This document shows, in pieces, positions 7,795 through 16,492 of a stretch of 29,587 bases of DNA. Origin of the DNA: an uncultured Clostridium sp. (lineage in GTDB: Bacteria > Bacillota > Clostridia > Clostridiales > Clostridiaceae); NCBI RefSeq assembly GCF_934754915.1, contig NZ_CAKVKB010000037.1, positions 1 through 29,587 on the forward strand, written 5' to 3'. How positions within the stretch are numbered: position 1 is the stretch's first letter; the number at the start of each line of letters is the position of its first letter. Made by a program: the position numbers and the translations under genes. The notes under the pieces were generated by a model, which had not been told where the DNA came from, made no database searches, and worked only from the letters and a program-made list of their open reading frames with translations.

Positions 7795-7825
7795 ATTCTA
7801 CTACTTAGAGTTAACTCTATGTCAA
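7795..7825 (-). promoter_or_regulatory. Promoter with 19-bp spacer and central palindrome (MerR-type)
   Basis: On the minus strand TTGACA (7820-7825) and TAGAAT (7795-7800) are 19 bp apart, not 17. The perfect palindrome TAGAGTTAACTCTA (7806-7819) sits in the spacer, with flanking AC/GT extending the symmetry. A long spacer with a central dyad is the signature of MerR-family activation by DNA distortion. No merR-like gene is in the window. Confidence 0.6.
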
Positions 7826-7920
7826 TAATTTCTTTATATTGTAATATATAATATAAATGCATTTTATGAATTTTACAATGTAGTAAAAAATAAAATATTT
7901 TTTTACTTATTAGGAAAATG

Positions 7921-7949
7921 TTGAAATTTATAAAAAAAGACTGTAGTAT
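7921..7949 (+). promoter_or_regulatory. Promoter of the STAS-like gene
   Basis: TTGAAA (7921-7926), 17 bp, TAGTAT (7944-7949), 37 bp before the start codon of the plus-strand gene. Confidence 0.55.
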
Positions 7950-7986
7950 ATAATTATAGAAAAAATTTTACAGAGGAATGGTATGA

Positions 7987-8334
7987 ATGGGTAATTTTAA
8001 ATTTGAAGTATTAGAAAAAAATAAAATTTTAAATTTAACTTTTGATGGCTTTTTTGAAGAAAAAGATGCTGAAAGATTCAAACAAGAATATGCTAAAATA
8101 GTTAATGATCTCGGAAATTCAAAGGAATATGAATTACATATAGACAGCAAAGAAATGACATTAATAAAAGCTTCTCTATTAAATGACTTAAGTAAATGTA
8201 TTAAGCAATACACTATAGATTTCAAGAAGGTATCTGTAATAGAAAGAAAAGATAATAAGATATTAAAGATACAAACCAACAAAATTATTGAAAATTTGGG
8301 AATTATCGAAAAAGTGCAAATAACAGATGATTAA
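7987..8334 (+). CDS. Small STAS-like hypothetical protein
   Basis: A 115-residue soluble protein with no signal or membrane segment. The pattern of a short N-terminal beta hairpin (KFEVLEKNKILNLTFDG), a helix (EEKDAERFKQEYAKIV), a strand ending in HIDSKEM and further alternating helices and strands resembles STAS or STAS-like folds, but there is no phosphorylatable serine pattern I can identify with confidence. The function is unknown. The start at 7987 follows AGAGGA; an ATG four bases upstream hits a stop after three codons. It is a single-gene unit with its own promoter, running convergently toward the aldo/keto reductase gene and ending at a shared bidirectional terminator. Confidence 0.7.
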   Translation: MGNFKFEVLEKNKILNLTFDGFFEEKDAERFKQEYAKIVNDLGNSKEYELHIDSKEMTLIKASLLNDLSKCIKQYTIDFKKVSVIERKDNKILKIQTNKIIENLGIIEKVQITDD

Positions 8335-8351
8335 TGTTTTTAAAATAATAT

Positions 8352-8388
8352 AAAAAGTGATTTTTGTATCAGACAAAAATCACTTTTT
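8352..8388. terminator. Bidirectional terminator between convergent genes
   Basis: A perfect 16-bp stem (8352-8367 with 8373-8388) closes a 5-base loop. The arms begin with AAAAA and end with TTTTT, so it can terminate both the STAS-like gene (plus strand) and the aldo/keto reductase gene (minus strand, stop at 8406). Confidence 0.85.
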
Positions 8389-8405
8389 ATGACTTTAATA
8401 TTTTA

Positions 8406-9326
8406 TTATGGCAATGGATGCCCTGCAGCAAGATACAATTTATACCAATCCTCTCTCAAGAGATTCACGTCACTTGCCGCCGCTATCTGCATCAATCTAT
8501 CCTCATTAGTAGTTCCTGCAATAACCTGTATATTAGCTGGATGGCGTAATATCCATGCTGCTGCTATCATTGTTTCTGTAGCATTATATTTATCTGCCAT
8601 TTCCCTTATAGTTTTGTTTAGTTCTTCATATTCATTACTTCCTAAAAAAGGACCTTTCCAATTAGGCATTTGAAATGGTGACCATGCCTGAATTGTAATA
8701 TCATTAAGTCTGCAATAATCAAGTACACTTCCATCTCTATCAGAAGCCCCATATGTTTCCATATTTACTTCCATTCCATTAGCAATCATATTTGATACAG
8801 GAATGCTAAGCTGCAGTTGATTCACTATTAAATCCTGTTTAACATATTTTTTCAATAATTCTATCTGCATAGGCTTATGATTTGATACTCCAAAAGCCTT
8901 TACCTTGCCACTTTGTTCAAGTTTTTCAAATGCTTCTGCTACCTCTTCTGGCTCAACCAATGCATCTGGCCTGTGAAGAAGCAGAATATCTAAATAATCA
9001 GTTTGAAGTCTTTTTAATATTCCATCAACAGACTTTATAATATATTCTTTTGAGAGATCATAATACCCTTTCCTTATTCCACATTTCGATTGAATTATCA
9101 TATCTTCACGTTTAAGAGAATTATCTTTCTTTACAGTTTCTCCAAATATAATTTCACTCTGCCCATCTCCATAAATATCTGCATGATCAAAAAAATTTAT
9201 TCCTGCTTCAATTGCTTTGTGAATATAGCTGTTCATAGCTTTTTCATCCAAAGTACATAATCTCATACAGCCTACAATAACCTCTGGAACAACTAAACTG
9301 CTGCTTCCTAATTTTATTTTCTTCAT
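8406..9326 (-). CDS. Aldo/keto reductase, YdhF-like
   Basis: A 306-residue cytoplasmic NADPH-type aldo/keto reductase with the TIM-barrel order of the family. The catalytic tetrad is visible: Asp47 and Tyr52 in FDHADIYGDG, the Lys in QSKCG (about 81) and the His in LLLHRPD (about 115). The C-terminal cofactor segment includes VIAGTTNEDRL. The family reduces aldehydes and ketones to alcohols; overall it is closest to the E. coli YdhF group, whose physiological substrate is not settled. GGAGG lies 9 bases before the ATG ending at 9326 and only 3 bases before an alternative ATG at 9332, so I prefer the former. A TTGATA-17-TATAAT promoter precedes it. Confidence 0.9.
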   Translation of the reverse strand: MKKIKLGSSSLVVPEVIVGCMRLCTLDEKAMNSYIHKAIEAGINFFDHADIYGDGQSEIIFGETVKKDNSLKREDMIIQSKCGIRKGYYDLSKEYIIKSVDGILKRLQTDYLDILLLHRPDALVEPEEVAEAFEKLEQSGKVKAFGVSNHKPMQIELLKKYVKQDLIVNQLQLSIPVSNMIANGMEVNMETYGASDRDGSVLDYCRLNDITIQAWSPFQMPNWKGPFLGSNEYEELNKTIREMADKYNATETMIAAAWILRHPANIQVIAGTTNEDRLMQIAAASDVNLLREDWYKLYLAAGHPLP

Positions 9327-9362
9327 TCCCATACTCCTCCTATATTATCTCTATGTATTTTC

Positions 9363-9391
9363 ATTATAATAACCTTTACATAGATTATCAA
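9363..9391 (-). promoter_or_regulatory. Promoter of the aldo/keto reductase gene
   Basis: On the minus strand TTGATA (9386-9391), 17 bp, TATAAT (9363-9368). A 7-bp inverted repeat, CTATGTA (9351-9357) and TACATAG (9377-9383), brackets the -10 box and could be an operator. Confidence 0.6.
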
Positions 9392-9440
9392 CGAGATATG
9401 GAAATTTTTTATTAAAGTATAATATACATATATTGCAATT

Positions 9441-9507
9441 TAAAATGCACAACTGAAAATTCACACTGAATACTGAAATCTTTACAAGACTTCTTTGATA
9501 TTTTTAT
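9441..9507 (+). repeat. Dispersed hairpin repeat, copy B
   Basis: The core GAAATCTTTACAAGACTTC (9475-9493) is followed by TTTGATATTTT and preceded by ATGCACAACTGAAAATTC, parallel to the copies at 703-760, 20336-20401 and 23270-23360. It lies between the MATE gene stop and the aldo/keto reductase promoter. Confidence 0.5.
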
Positions 9508-9578
9508 ATTTGTCATATAAATTTTATATGTACTTTTACCTTGCAATATATAATATAATTTTTCTAATTCTTCAACTG

Positions 9579-10913
9579 CTATTTATAGATTTTCCGTATA
9601 GTCATAAAATAATAAATTGAAATAAAAACTGCTGTACTTATCCATGTAATCGGATATACAGATGCAACATTTTTTATGGTCAAATTATTATGACCAATTA
9701 TATAAAGTAGTATAATCCTAAATATACATATATTGCTTAATACAATAATCATAGGTGGAATTGATTTTCCCATGCCTCTTACCGATGAAGATAATACTTC
9801 CATAATCACATATATGAAATAAAAAGGAAAAGTAATCTTTATAATTTTTAATCCACTGTCTATAATATTTTTATCTTTGTCAAACAATTGAAACCAAAAA
9901 GCACCACTATTTAATAGAATAATGCTCAATACACATGTTATGATTATTCCCAAAAATACACACATATATATGCCTTTTTTCATTCTTTCTATTTTACATG
10001 CTCCAATATTCTGTCCTACAAATGTCATTGCTGATTGTCCTATTGCCATTATTGGATAATAAATTATAAGTTCTACTTTCATATAATAAACAAAAGCACT
10101 AATGGAATATACATCCAAACCATTAATATATGATTGAACAACAGCATTTGATAAGGAAATCACCATAGATTGAATTCCTGCTGGTACTCCTATATATATA
10201 ATCTGTTTCATAATATCTTTGTTAAGCTTTAAATTCTTAAATTCAAATTTAAATTCATCTTTACTTAAAAGAAGATGCTTAAATACTATTAATGCTCCTG
10301 CAGTCTGAGAAAAAAATGTTGCTGCTGCTCCCTTTATGCCCCAGTCAAAAACACAGATAAACAAATAATTTGCAATTATATTTATAATTCCTCCCATAAA
10401 CTGTGCAGTCATTGGAGTTCTTGAATTTCCACCTGCTCTTATAATTCCTGAACATATATTATACATCAACATAGAAGTTATACTTAAAAAATATATTCTT
10501 ATGTATATAACAGCTTCTTTAATAATATCCATAGGTGTATTCATAATTTTTAAAATATAAGGTGCACCTATAATTCCTATGCCAGTTAATATTACTCCAT
10601 TTATTAATGCTAGGAAAACAGATGTATGTATCCCTTTTTTCAAATTTTCTTTATCTGATGAGCCAAAGAATTTTGCTAGAACTATATTGGTTCCTACAGA
10701 CATTCCAGAAAATATTCCAATAAGACATGTAATGAGCATAGCTCCAGCCCCAACTGCAGCTGCACTTGTACCTCCAAGAACATTTCCAACGTAAAGAAGA
10801 TCTACAGTATTGTACATCTGCTGAATAACGCTGGACATTAATAAAGGTATAGAAAATGATACAAGGCATTTTATTATACTTCCATAAGTCATATCAATAG
10901 TTCTTTTCTTCAT
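9579..10913 (-). CDS. MATE family multidrug efflux protein
   Basis: A 444-residue membrane protein with about 12 transmembrane helices. The N-terminal signature SIPLLMSSVIQQMYNTVDLLYVG and the repeat-related GIPAGIQSM-type motif in the second half (VGVPAGIQSM-like, reading IGVPAGIQSM) are typical of NorM/DinF-type MATE transporters. These export cationic drugs or metabolites using Na+ or H+ gradients. The gene starts 50 bp after the stop of the second ABC exporter gene with a GAGAGGTG ribosome binding site and no clear terminator between them. It may therefore be co-transcribed with the ABC pair as part of an export cluster. The substrate cannot be read from sequence. Confidence 0.9.
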   Translation of the reverse strand: MKKRTIDMTYGSIIKCLVSFSIPLLMSSVIQQMYNTVDLLYVGNVLGGTSAAAVGAGAMLITCLIGIFSGMSVGTNIVLAKFFGSSDKENLKKGIHTSVFLALINGVILTGIGIIGAPYILKIMNTPMDIIKEAVIYIRIYFLSITSMLMYNICSGIIRAGGNSRTPMTAQFMGGIINIIANYLFICVFDWGIKGAAATFFSQTAGALIVFKHLLLSKDEFKFEFKNLKLNKDIMKQIIYIGVPAGIQSMVISLSNAVVQSYINGLDVYSISAFVYYMKVELIIYYPIMAIGQSAMTFVGQNIGACKIERMKKGIYMCVFLGIIITCVLSIILLNSGAFWFQLFDKDKNIIDSGLKIIKITFPFYFIYVIMEVLSSSVRGMGKSIPPMIIVLSNICIFRIILLYIIGHNNLTIKNVASVYPITWISTAVFISIYYFMTIRKIYK

Positions 10914-10963
10914 TTGTCACCTCTCCCATAAACATATATAACTTATTGAATATTTATTTCATT

Positions 10964-12685
10964 TTAATTTGCGAACTGACTATTATACAATTCATAATAA
11001 AATCCCTGCTCTTTCAAAAGTTCTTCATGTTTTCCCTGTTCTACTATCTTTCCTTTGTTCATAACTATTATTTTATCAGCATTTACAATTGTGGAAAGTC
11101 TGTGGGCTATAACAAAACTGGTTCTTCCCTTCATAAGATTTAAAAACGCCTTTTGAATTCTAATTTCTGTTAGTGTATCTATTGAACTTGTCGCTTCATC
11201 TAAAATAAGGATTTTAGGCTGTGCAAGCATTACTCTTGCTATAGTTAAAAGCTGTCTCTGCCCTGCTGAAAGATTTTCATCATTAATTACTGTATCATAT
11301 CCATTTTTAAGTCTCTTAATAAATGAATGGGCATGTGCCTTTTTAGCAGCTTCAATTATCTCTTCATCTGTAGCGTCTGGTTTTCCATATGAAATATTAT
11401 CTCTTACAGTACTATTAAAAAGCCATGGATCCTGAAGAACCATTCCAAAATTCTTTCTAAGACTATCTCTTGTAACATCACATATATTATTTCCATCAAT
11501 ATATATGACTCCTTTATCTATATCATAAAATCTCATTAACAAATTGACAAATGTTGTCTTTCCACATCCTGTAGGCCCTACTATTGCAATTGTTTCACCC
11601 TGATTTGCTTCAAACGAAAAGTTCTCTATCAATGGAGTTTTTTTATCATAAGAAAAATACATATTGCTTATCTTTATATTTCCATCACATGTTTTAAGCT
11701 CTATTGCATCTTTCTTATCAGGAGTTTCAGGTTTTTCATCTATTATACTAAAAATACGAGTTAATGAAGCAAATGCTGTCTGAATCTGTGCTGTAATTCC
11801 AGAAATTTCATTAAAAGGCTTTGCAAACTGAGCAGAATATATTAAAAAACTTGAAACAGTTCCTACAGAAACACCCTTTGTAATTGCAAGAATCCCTCCA
11901 ACAAGACCTACTGCAATATAAGAAATGTTATTTATAAATCTCGTACTGGGATTTATAAGTGCTGATGCAAACATAGCTTTAGTTGCCTCATTACAGAGTT
12001 TATCAGAAATTTTTTCAAACTGATCCATAGAAGTCTTTTCGCGGTCAAAAGCCTTTACTATTTTTTGATTTCCAACTATTTCAGATACAAATGAAGATAA
12101 TTCACCAACTGACTGCTGTTGTCTTATAAATGAACTCTGGCTGAATCTGCTTATCATTGATGCAATAAAAAATCCAATAGGTGTTACTACAAGTATTCCA
12201 ATTGTAATCTGTACATTTAAATAAAGCATACAGACAAGTGCAGTTATAACTGTAACCATTCCTGAAAATACATTGGTAATAGATACTGCAAGTGCATCGC
12301 TGACACTATCAAGGTCATTTGTAAAACGGCTTATTATGTCTCCGTGAGGATGATTATCATAATATGATAATGGCTGCTTATTTAAGCTGTTAAAAGTATC
12401 CCTTCTCATATCCCCAACTATCTCATATGCCACCTTATTTGCATATCTTGAAATAAACCACTGAAATAATGATGAAATAATATAGATAAAGCCAAGCCCT
12501 ATTAAAATTCTTTTCAAATTGCTGAAATTAACATTATTGACTCCTGGCATATTATCAATAGCAATCCCATTTAAGTAGGTTGCAAGTATTACTGCAATAT
12601 TACTTATAAAAGCACAGAAAACAGCCAATATTACCTGAAATCTATACGGCTTTACATATATAAGTATTCTCTTGAAATTATTCAT
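10964..12685 (-). CDS. ABC exporter half-transporter, ATP-binding/permease (second subunit)
   Basis: A 573-residue exporter with six N-terminal helices (about 1-310) and an ATPase domain (about 330-573). Walker A is GPTGCGKTT, the signature is LSAGQ (not LSGGQ), and Walker B ILILDEATSS keeps the catalytic Glu; the switch His is in VIAHRLST. A noncanonical signature with an intact Walker B is what the TM288/BmrD-type half carries, complementing the degenerate partner encoded just upstream. The start is the ATG ending at 12685, preceded by GGGGG 8 bases away; 28 in-frame codons further upstream overlap the partner gene and look noncoding. The gap to the partner gene is 13 bp. It probably exports drugs, lipids or peptides. 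Confidence 0.9.
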   Translation of the reverse strand: MNNFKRILIYVKPYRFQVILAVFCAFISNIAVILATYLNGIAIDNMPGVNNVNFSNLKRILIGLGFIYIISSLFQWFISRYANKVAYEIVGDMRRDTFNSLNKQPLSYYDNHPHGDIISRFTNDLDSVSDALAVSITNVFSGMVTVITALVCMLYLNVQITIGILVVTPIGFFIASMISRFSQSSFIRQQQSVGELSSFVSEIVGNQKIVKAFDREKTSMDQFEKISDKLCNEATKAMFASALINPSTRFINNISYIAVGLVGGILAITKGVSVGTVSSFLIYSAQFAKPFNEISGITAQIQTAFASLTRIFSIIDEKPETPDKKDAIELKTCDGNIKISNMYFSYDKKTPLIENFSFEANQGETIAIVGPTGCGKTTFVNLLMRFYDIDKGVIYIDGNNICDVTRDSLRKNFGMVLQDPWLFNSTVRDNISYGKPDATDEEIIEAAKKAHAHSFIKRLKNGYDTVINDENLSAGQRQLLTIARVMLAQPKILILDEATSSIDTLTEIRIQKAFLNLMKGRTSFVIAHRLSTIVNADKIIVMNKGKIVEQGKHEELLKEQGFYYELYNSQFAN

Positions 12686-12698
12686 GTTTCTTTCCCCC

Positions 12699-14420
12699 TT
12701 ACTTAACCTGAGATTCATATATTTCTTTGTAGGTATCACAATTTTCCAGCAACTCTTCATGAGTTCCAAGACCTACTGCAATTCCATCATCTAAAACAAG
12801 AATTTTATCTGCTGATATTATTGAACTTATTCTCTGAGAAATTATAACTGTAGTTGTTTCTTTTAAATTTTCCTTTAATGATTCACGAAGTTCTTTATCT
12901 GTCTTGTAATCAAGCGCACTCAAACTATCATCTAAAATTATTACCTGTGGTTTTTTAACTAAAGCCCTTGCTATTGCAAGTCTCTGTCTCTGTCCTCCAG
13001 AAAAATTCTTTCCACCTTCATGTATTACAGAATCTATTCCTTTTTCCATATTATTAACAAATTCATATGCCATAGCTCCCTTTAAAGCCTCTATTATGTC
13101 ATCTTCAGATGCATTTTCTTTCCCCCATCTTATGTTACCTGCTATAGTTCCTGTAAAAAGCACTGATTTTTGTGGAACAATTCCTATCTGTTCATGCAGA
13201 AAACTCTGCGAGAGTTCTTTTACATCTCTATTGCAATAGAGTACTCTTCCTTTAGTAGCTTCATAAAATCTTGGAATCAAATTAGCAACTGTTGATTTTC
13301 CACTTCCTGTTGTTCCAACAATACCAAATGTTTCTCCTCTGTTTATTACAAATGATATATCTGATAAAACTTCTTCTGCATTATATTTAAATGATACATT
13401 TTCAAATTTTATTATTTCCTTTTCATCTGCCAGTTCTTCTTTCGAAATCATCTTAATATTCTCTTTATCAGTTATACTTGGAACATATTCAAGTATTTCA
13501 TCAATTCTTCCTGCTGATGCAGCTGCTTTAGTAAATGTAACAAGAAGATTTGCAACTACTATAAGTGCCAATAAAACTTGTGTTATATAATTGATTAAAA
13601 TTACAATATCTCCCTGAGTCAGTGTTCCTATATTTATGTTTATTCCACCAGCATAAAGCATAAATATAATTCCCATATTCATTATAAATGAAGTCAATGG
13701 ATTCATTAAAGATGATATATTAGTTACCTTTATATATGCTTTTGAAACATCTTCTGTTGCTTTATCCATTCTATTCTTTTCATTTTTGTGATTTGCAAAT
13801 GCCCTTATTACACGTACTCCACTTAAATTTTCCCTAAGTACATTTCCTAGCGCATCCATTTTCCCTTGAGCCGCCTTATATAATGGAACTGTCTTTTTCA
13901 TTATCACAGCTATTACAATGATAAAAATTGGTATTAATACTGCAAATACTAAAGACATCTTTGGATCTATATATATAGACATTATTAATGCACCAATACA
14001 TAAAAATGGAGCTCTGCTTACAAGCCTTATGAGCATAGCAACAGCAAAAACTACCTGATTTACATCATTAGTCATTCTATTTATCAATGTAGCATTTCCA
14101 AAACTATCTATATCTGAATAAGAAAATAATGATATTTTTTTAAGCAGACTCTTTCTCATATCATTTCCAACATTCTGACATGTATACGATGCATAATACT
14201 GGCATAATGATGCCGATGCAAGACCTACACTAATTGTTAAAAACATAAGTCCAGCCATTTTTAAAACATAAGTTATATCTTTATTAACAATTCCAATATC
14301 AATGACTTTTCCCATAAAAACTGGCAAGAGCAATTCTAATATTGCTTCAAATAATTTAGCACTTGAACCTATCACAGTCTCTTTCATATATGGTCTCAAA
14401 AATCTTCTGAGTCTATACAA
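12699..14420 (-). CDS. ABC exporter half-transporter, ATP-binding/permease (degenerate-site subunit)
   Basis: A 573-residue exporter with six transmembrane helices (about 1-310) and a C-terminal ATPase. Walker A is GTTGSGKST and the signature FSGGQ is canonical. Walker B reads VIILDDSLSALD, with Asp where the catalytic Glu belongs, and the switch region reads ISQRISS with Gln where His is expected. This is the degenerate half of a heterodimeric exporter such as BmrC or TM287. I place the start at the TTG ending at 14420, because AAGGAGG lies 8 bases before it; an ATG at 14450 lies upstream of that ribosome binding site and would add only MHSKKKEGNL. It is the first gene of the ABC-ABC-MATE cluster. 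Confidence 0.9.
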   Translation of the reverse strand: MYRLRRFLRPYMKETVIGSSAKLFEAILELLLPVFMGKVIDIGIVNKDITYVLKMAGLMFLTISVGLASASLCQYYASYTCQNVGNDMRKSLLKKISLFSYSDIDSFGNATLINRMTNDVNQVVFAVAMLIRLVSRAPFLCIGALIMSIYIDPKMSLVFAVLIPIFIIVIAVIMKKTVPLYKAAQGKMDALGNVLRENLSGVRVIRAFANHKNEKNRMDKATEDVSKAYIKVTNISSLMNPLTSFIMNMGIIFMLYAGGININIGTLTQGDIVILINYITQVLLALIVVANLLVTFTKAAASAGRIDEILEYVPSITDKENIKMISKEELADEKEIIKFENVSFKYNAEEVLSDISFVINRGETFGIVGTTGSGKSTVANLIPRFYEATKGRVLYCNRDVKELSQSFLHEQIGIVPQKSVLFTGTIAGNIRWGKENASEDDIIEALKGAMAYEFVNNMEKGIDSVIHEGGKNFSGGQRQRLAIARALVKKPQVIILDDSLSALDYKTDKELRESLKENLKETTTVIISQRISSIISADKILVLDDGIAVGLGTHEELLENCDTYKEIYESQVK

Positions 14421-14676
14421 CAGATTTCCCTCCTTTTTCTTACTATGCATTCTATAAATATTATCTTTTAAAAAATATAAAATATTACTATGTATTTAAT
14501 AAATCTATTGAAATTTAACTGTTTATTAAAATAAATTCCTATATATTTAAATAATAACTAAACCACATTGCAATATAGTATATTAAAACTAAATTACAAT
14601 TTTAACATATATAATATTAATACAATGTCATGACTTTTCCAAAATGTATTAATATATAGTTAATAGAAAAATAATA

Positions 14677-14706
14677 GAAAAACCTTAGCAATTCTATCAG
14701 CTAAGG
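14677..14706 (-). terminator. Terminator of the riboswitch-controlled ABC importer operon
   Basis: CCTTAGC (14683-14689) and GCTAAGG (14700-14706) form a hairpin with a 10-base loop. On the minus strand it is followed by TTTTTCTA. It lies 30 bases past the stop of the last importer gene. Confidence 0.8.
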
Positions 14707-14735
14707 CTTTTCTTTGTTTGCTTATATACCTTATA

Positions 14736-15698
14736 TCATATTTTCAGATAATGACAAGATACCCAATGATTGCGATTTATTTTTTGAAGCTTAGGCTTTT
14801 CTTTTTTACACTTATCTCTGCAATGTTCACATCTTATCTGAAATGGACATCCTTTTGATATTTCTAAAGGACTTGGATTTTCTCCTTCTATTTTTTCAAT
14901 CTCTTTCATCTCATCAATATTAACAGAAAATTGTGCCTGCAATAGCGTTCTCGTATATGGATGACGTGAATCATGTGCAACCTTTTCTCCTGGAAGAATT
15001 TCTACAACATTTCCAAGATACATAACTGCAATTTCATGAGCAAATGAGCTAATCAATGCCAAATCATGACATATAAATACTATACTCACACCTTTTTTAT
15101 TTTGAAGTTCCACAAGTAATTTAATGATATTGTCCTGAATAGATACATCCAAAGCAGATGTAGCTTCATCACACACCAAGATTTCTGGTTCCAAAGCTAA
15201 TGCCCTTGCAATACTTACTCTCTGTCTTTGTCCTCCACTCATATTATGTGGATAACGATAAATAAAATCTTTTGGTAAACCAACCATTTCAAGTAATTCT
15301 ATTGCTTTGTCTTCTTTTTCATTTCTGTTAATTTTTTTATAATTTAAAAGTGGTTCTGTAACAATATCTAAAATCTTCATTTTAGGGTCAAATGAAGCCA
15401 ATGAATCCTGAAAAACCATCTGTATGTTCTGCCTGTTCAGCCATTTTTCCTTTTTAGAAAATTCAACAATATTCTTTCCATGATATAAAATTTCTCCACT
15501 TGTTGGATTATCCATCTGTGTAAGCATCCGAACAAATGTAGACTTTCCGCATCCACTTTCTCCCACAATTCCAAGAGTCTTTCCTTTATAAACATTTAAA
15601 TTTATATCATTACAAGCAGTCAATATTCGGTTTTTTGAAACTGTAAAATTCTTAATAACATGATTTGTTCTTAATATCACATCTACTTCACTACACAA
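14736..15698 (-). CDS. Peptide/nickel-type ABC importer ATPase, OppF/DppF/NikE-like
   Basis: A 320-residue ATPase. Walker A is GESGCGKST (about 46-54), signature MSGGQRQR, Walker B ILVCDEATSALD and the H-loop VFICHDL. The C-terminal extension holds a Cys-rich segment (CPFQIRCEHCRDKC and a late SCHYL) typical of the OppDF/DppDF tail. It energises import by the two permeases of this operon. The start is a TTG ending at 15698; GGAGG lies 9 bases upstream inside the previous gene, whose last 8 bases overlap this one, so translation is probably coupled. It is the last gene of the operon. Confidence 0.9.
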   Translation of the reverse strand: MCSEVDVILRTNHVIKNFTVSKNRILTACNDINLNVYKGKTLGIVGESGCGKSTFVRMLTQMDNPTSGEILYHGKNIVEFSKKEKWLNRQNIQMVFQDSLASFDPKMKILDIVTEPLLNYKKINRNEKEDKAIELLEMVGLPKDFIYRYPHNMSGGQRQRVSIARALALEPEILVCDEATSALDVSIQDNIIKLLVELQNKKGVSIVFICHDLALISSFAHEIAVMYLGNVVEILPGEKVAHDSRHPYTRTLLQAQFSVNIDEMKEIEKIEGENPSPLEISKGCPFQIRCEHCRDKCKKEKPKLQKINRNHWVSCHYLKI

Positions 15699-16476
15699 GA
15701 CGTTTTCCCTCCATTTCTGGAACAGCCATTAATAACTTCTTTGTATACTCACTAACAGGATGTTTTATTACATCATCACGAGCTCCACAGTCAACTACTT
15801 CTCCATTCTGCATAACAATTATCTTATCAGACATATAAGCTGCAACTCCAAGATTATGAGTTACAATAATAATTCCCGTACCTCTTTTTTCTCTTAATTC
15901 CATCATTTCACGAACAATTTGTGCCTGTGTGGTCACATCTAATGCACTTGTCGGTTCATCTGCCAGCAAAAGTTCTGGATCAAATGTCATAGCCATAGCA
16001 ATTCCAACTCTTTGACTCATACCACCACTTAACTGATGAGGATAACTTTTCATTATATTTTTACAATCTGCAAGACGCATTTTTTTAAGCATCTCATAAG
16101 CCATATTACCTGCATCTTTTTTTGAAATGTTTCTATGCTGTAAAATATATTCCACATACTGACTACCTATTTTTCTTAAAGGATTCAAAGTTCCGCCACA
16201 GTCTTGAAAAATCATAGATATTTTTGTTCCTCTCAATTTTCTCCAATCATCTTTTGTTTTTTTAAGGAGAGAATCCCCATGGAAGTTGATTTCTCCATGG
16301 GTTATTTTTCCTCCTTCTGGCAATGCACCAAGAATAGAACGGATAACAGTAGTTTTTCCACTTCCACTTTCTCCTACTATACTAATAATCTCTCCTTTTT
16401 TCATAGAAAGATTGAAATTTTGAATAATAGGCATCTTTTTTCCATATTGGACTGTTAAATCTTTAATCTCAAGCAT
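15691..16476 (-). CDS. Peptide/nickel-type ABC importer ATPase, OppD/DppD/NikD-like
   Basis: A 261-residue ATPase with Walker A GESGSGKTT, signature LSGGMSQR, Walker B LLLADEPTSALD and H-loop IVTHNL. It lacks the long C-terminal oligopeptide-type extension of OppD, and in length is closer to NikD. The start is the ATG ending at 16476, preceded by AAGGAG about 9 bases upstream; 12 more in-frame codons reach back into the end of the binding-protein gene and are unlikely to be used. The gap to the binding-protein gene is 16 bp, and its 3' end overlaps the next ATPase gene by 8 bases. Confidence 0.9.
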   Translation of the reverse strand: MLEIKDLTVQYGKKMPIIQNFNLSMKKGEIISIVGESGSGKTTVIRSILGALPEGGKITHGEINFHGDSLLKKTKDDWRKLRGTKISMIFQDCGGTLNPLRKIGSQYVEYILQHRNISKKDAGNMAYEMLKKMRLADCKNIMKSYPHQLSGGMSQRVGIAMAMTFDPELLLADEPTSALDVTTQAQIVREMMELREKRGTGIIIVTHNLGVAAYMSDKIIVMQNGEVVDCGARDDVIKHPVSEYTKKLLMAVPEMEGKRLV

Positions 16477-16492
16477 AATATTCTGCTCCTTC

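Noticed and set aside
7968..8282. Minus-strand open frame opposite the STAS-like gene
   Set aside because: It overlaps the better-supported plus-strand gene, which has a promoter, ribosome binding site and terminator; the antisense product has no recognisable pattern.
10651..10869. Alternative minus-strand frame within the MATE gene suggesting a frameshift
   Set aside because: The main frame is continuous and contains all expected helices, so no frameshift is needed.
16204..16458. Plus-strand open frame within the OppD-like gene
   Set aside because: It is the reverse of Walker A and surrounding conserved ATPase residues; a shadow.
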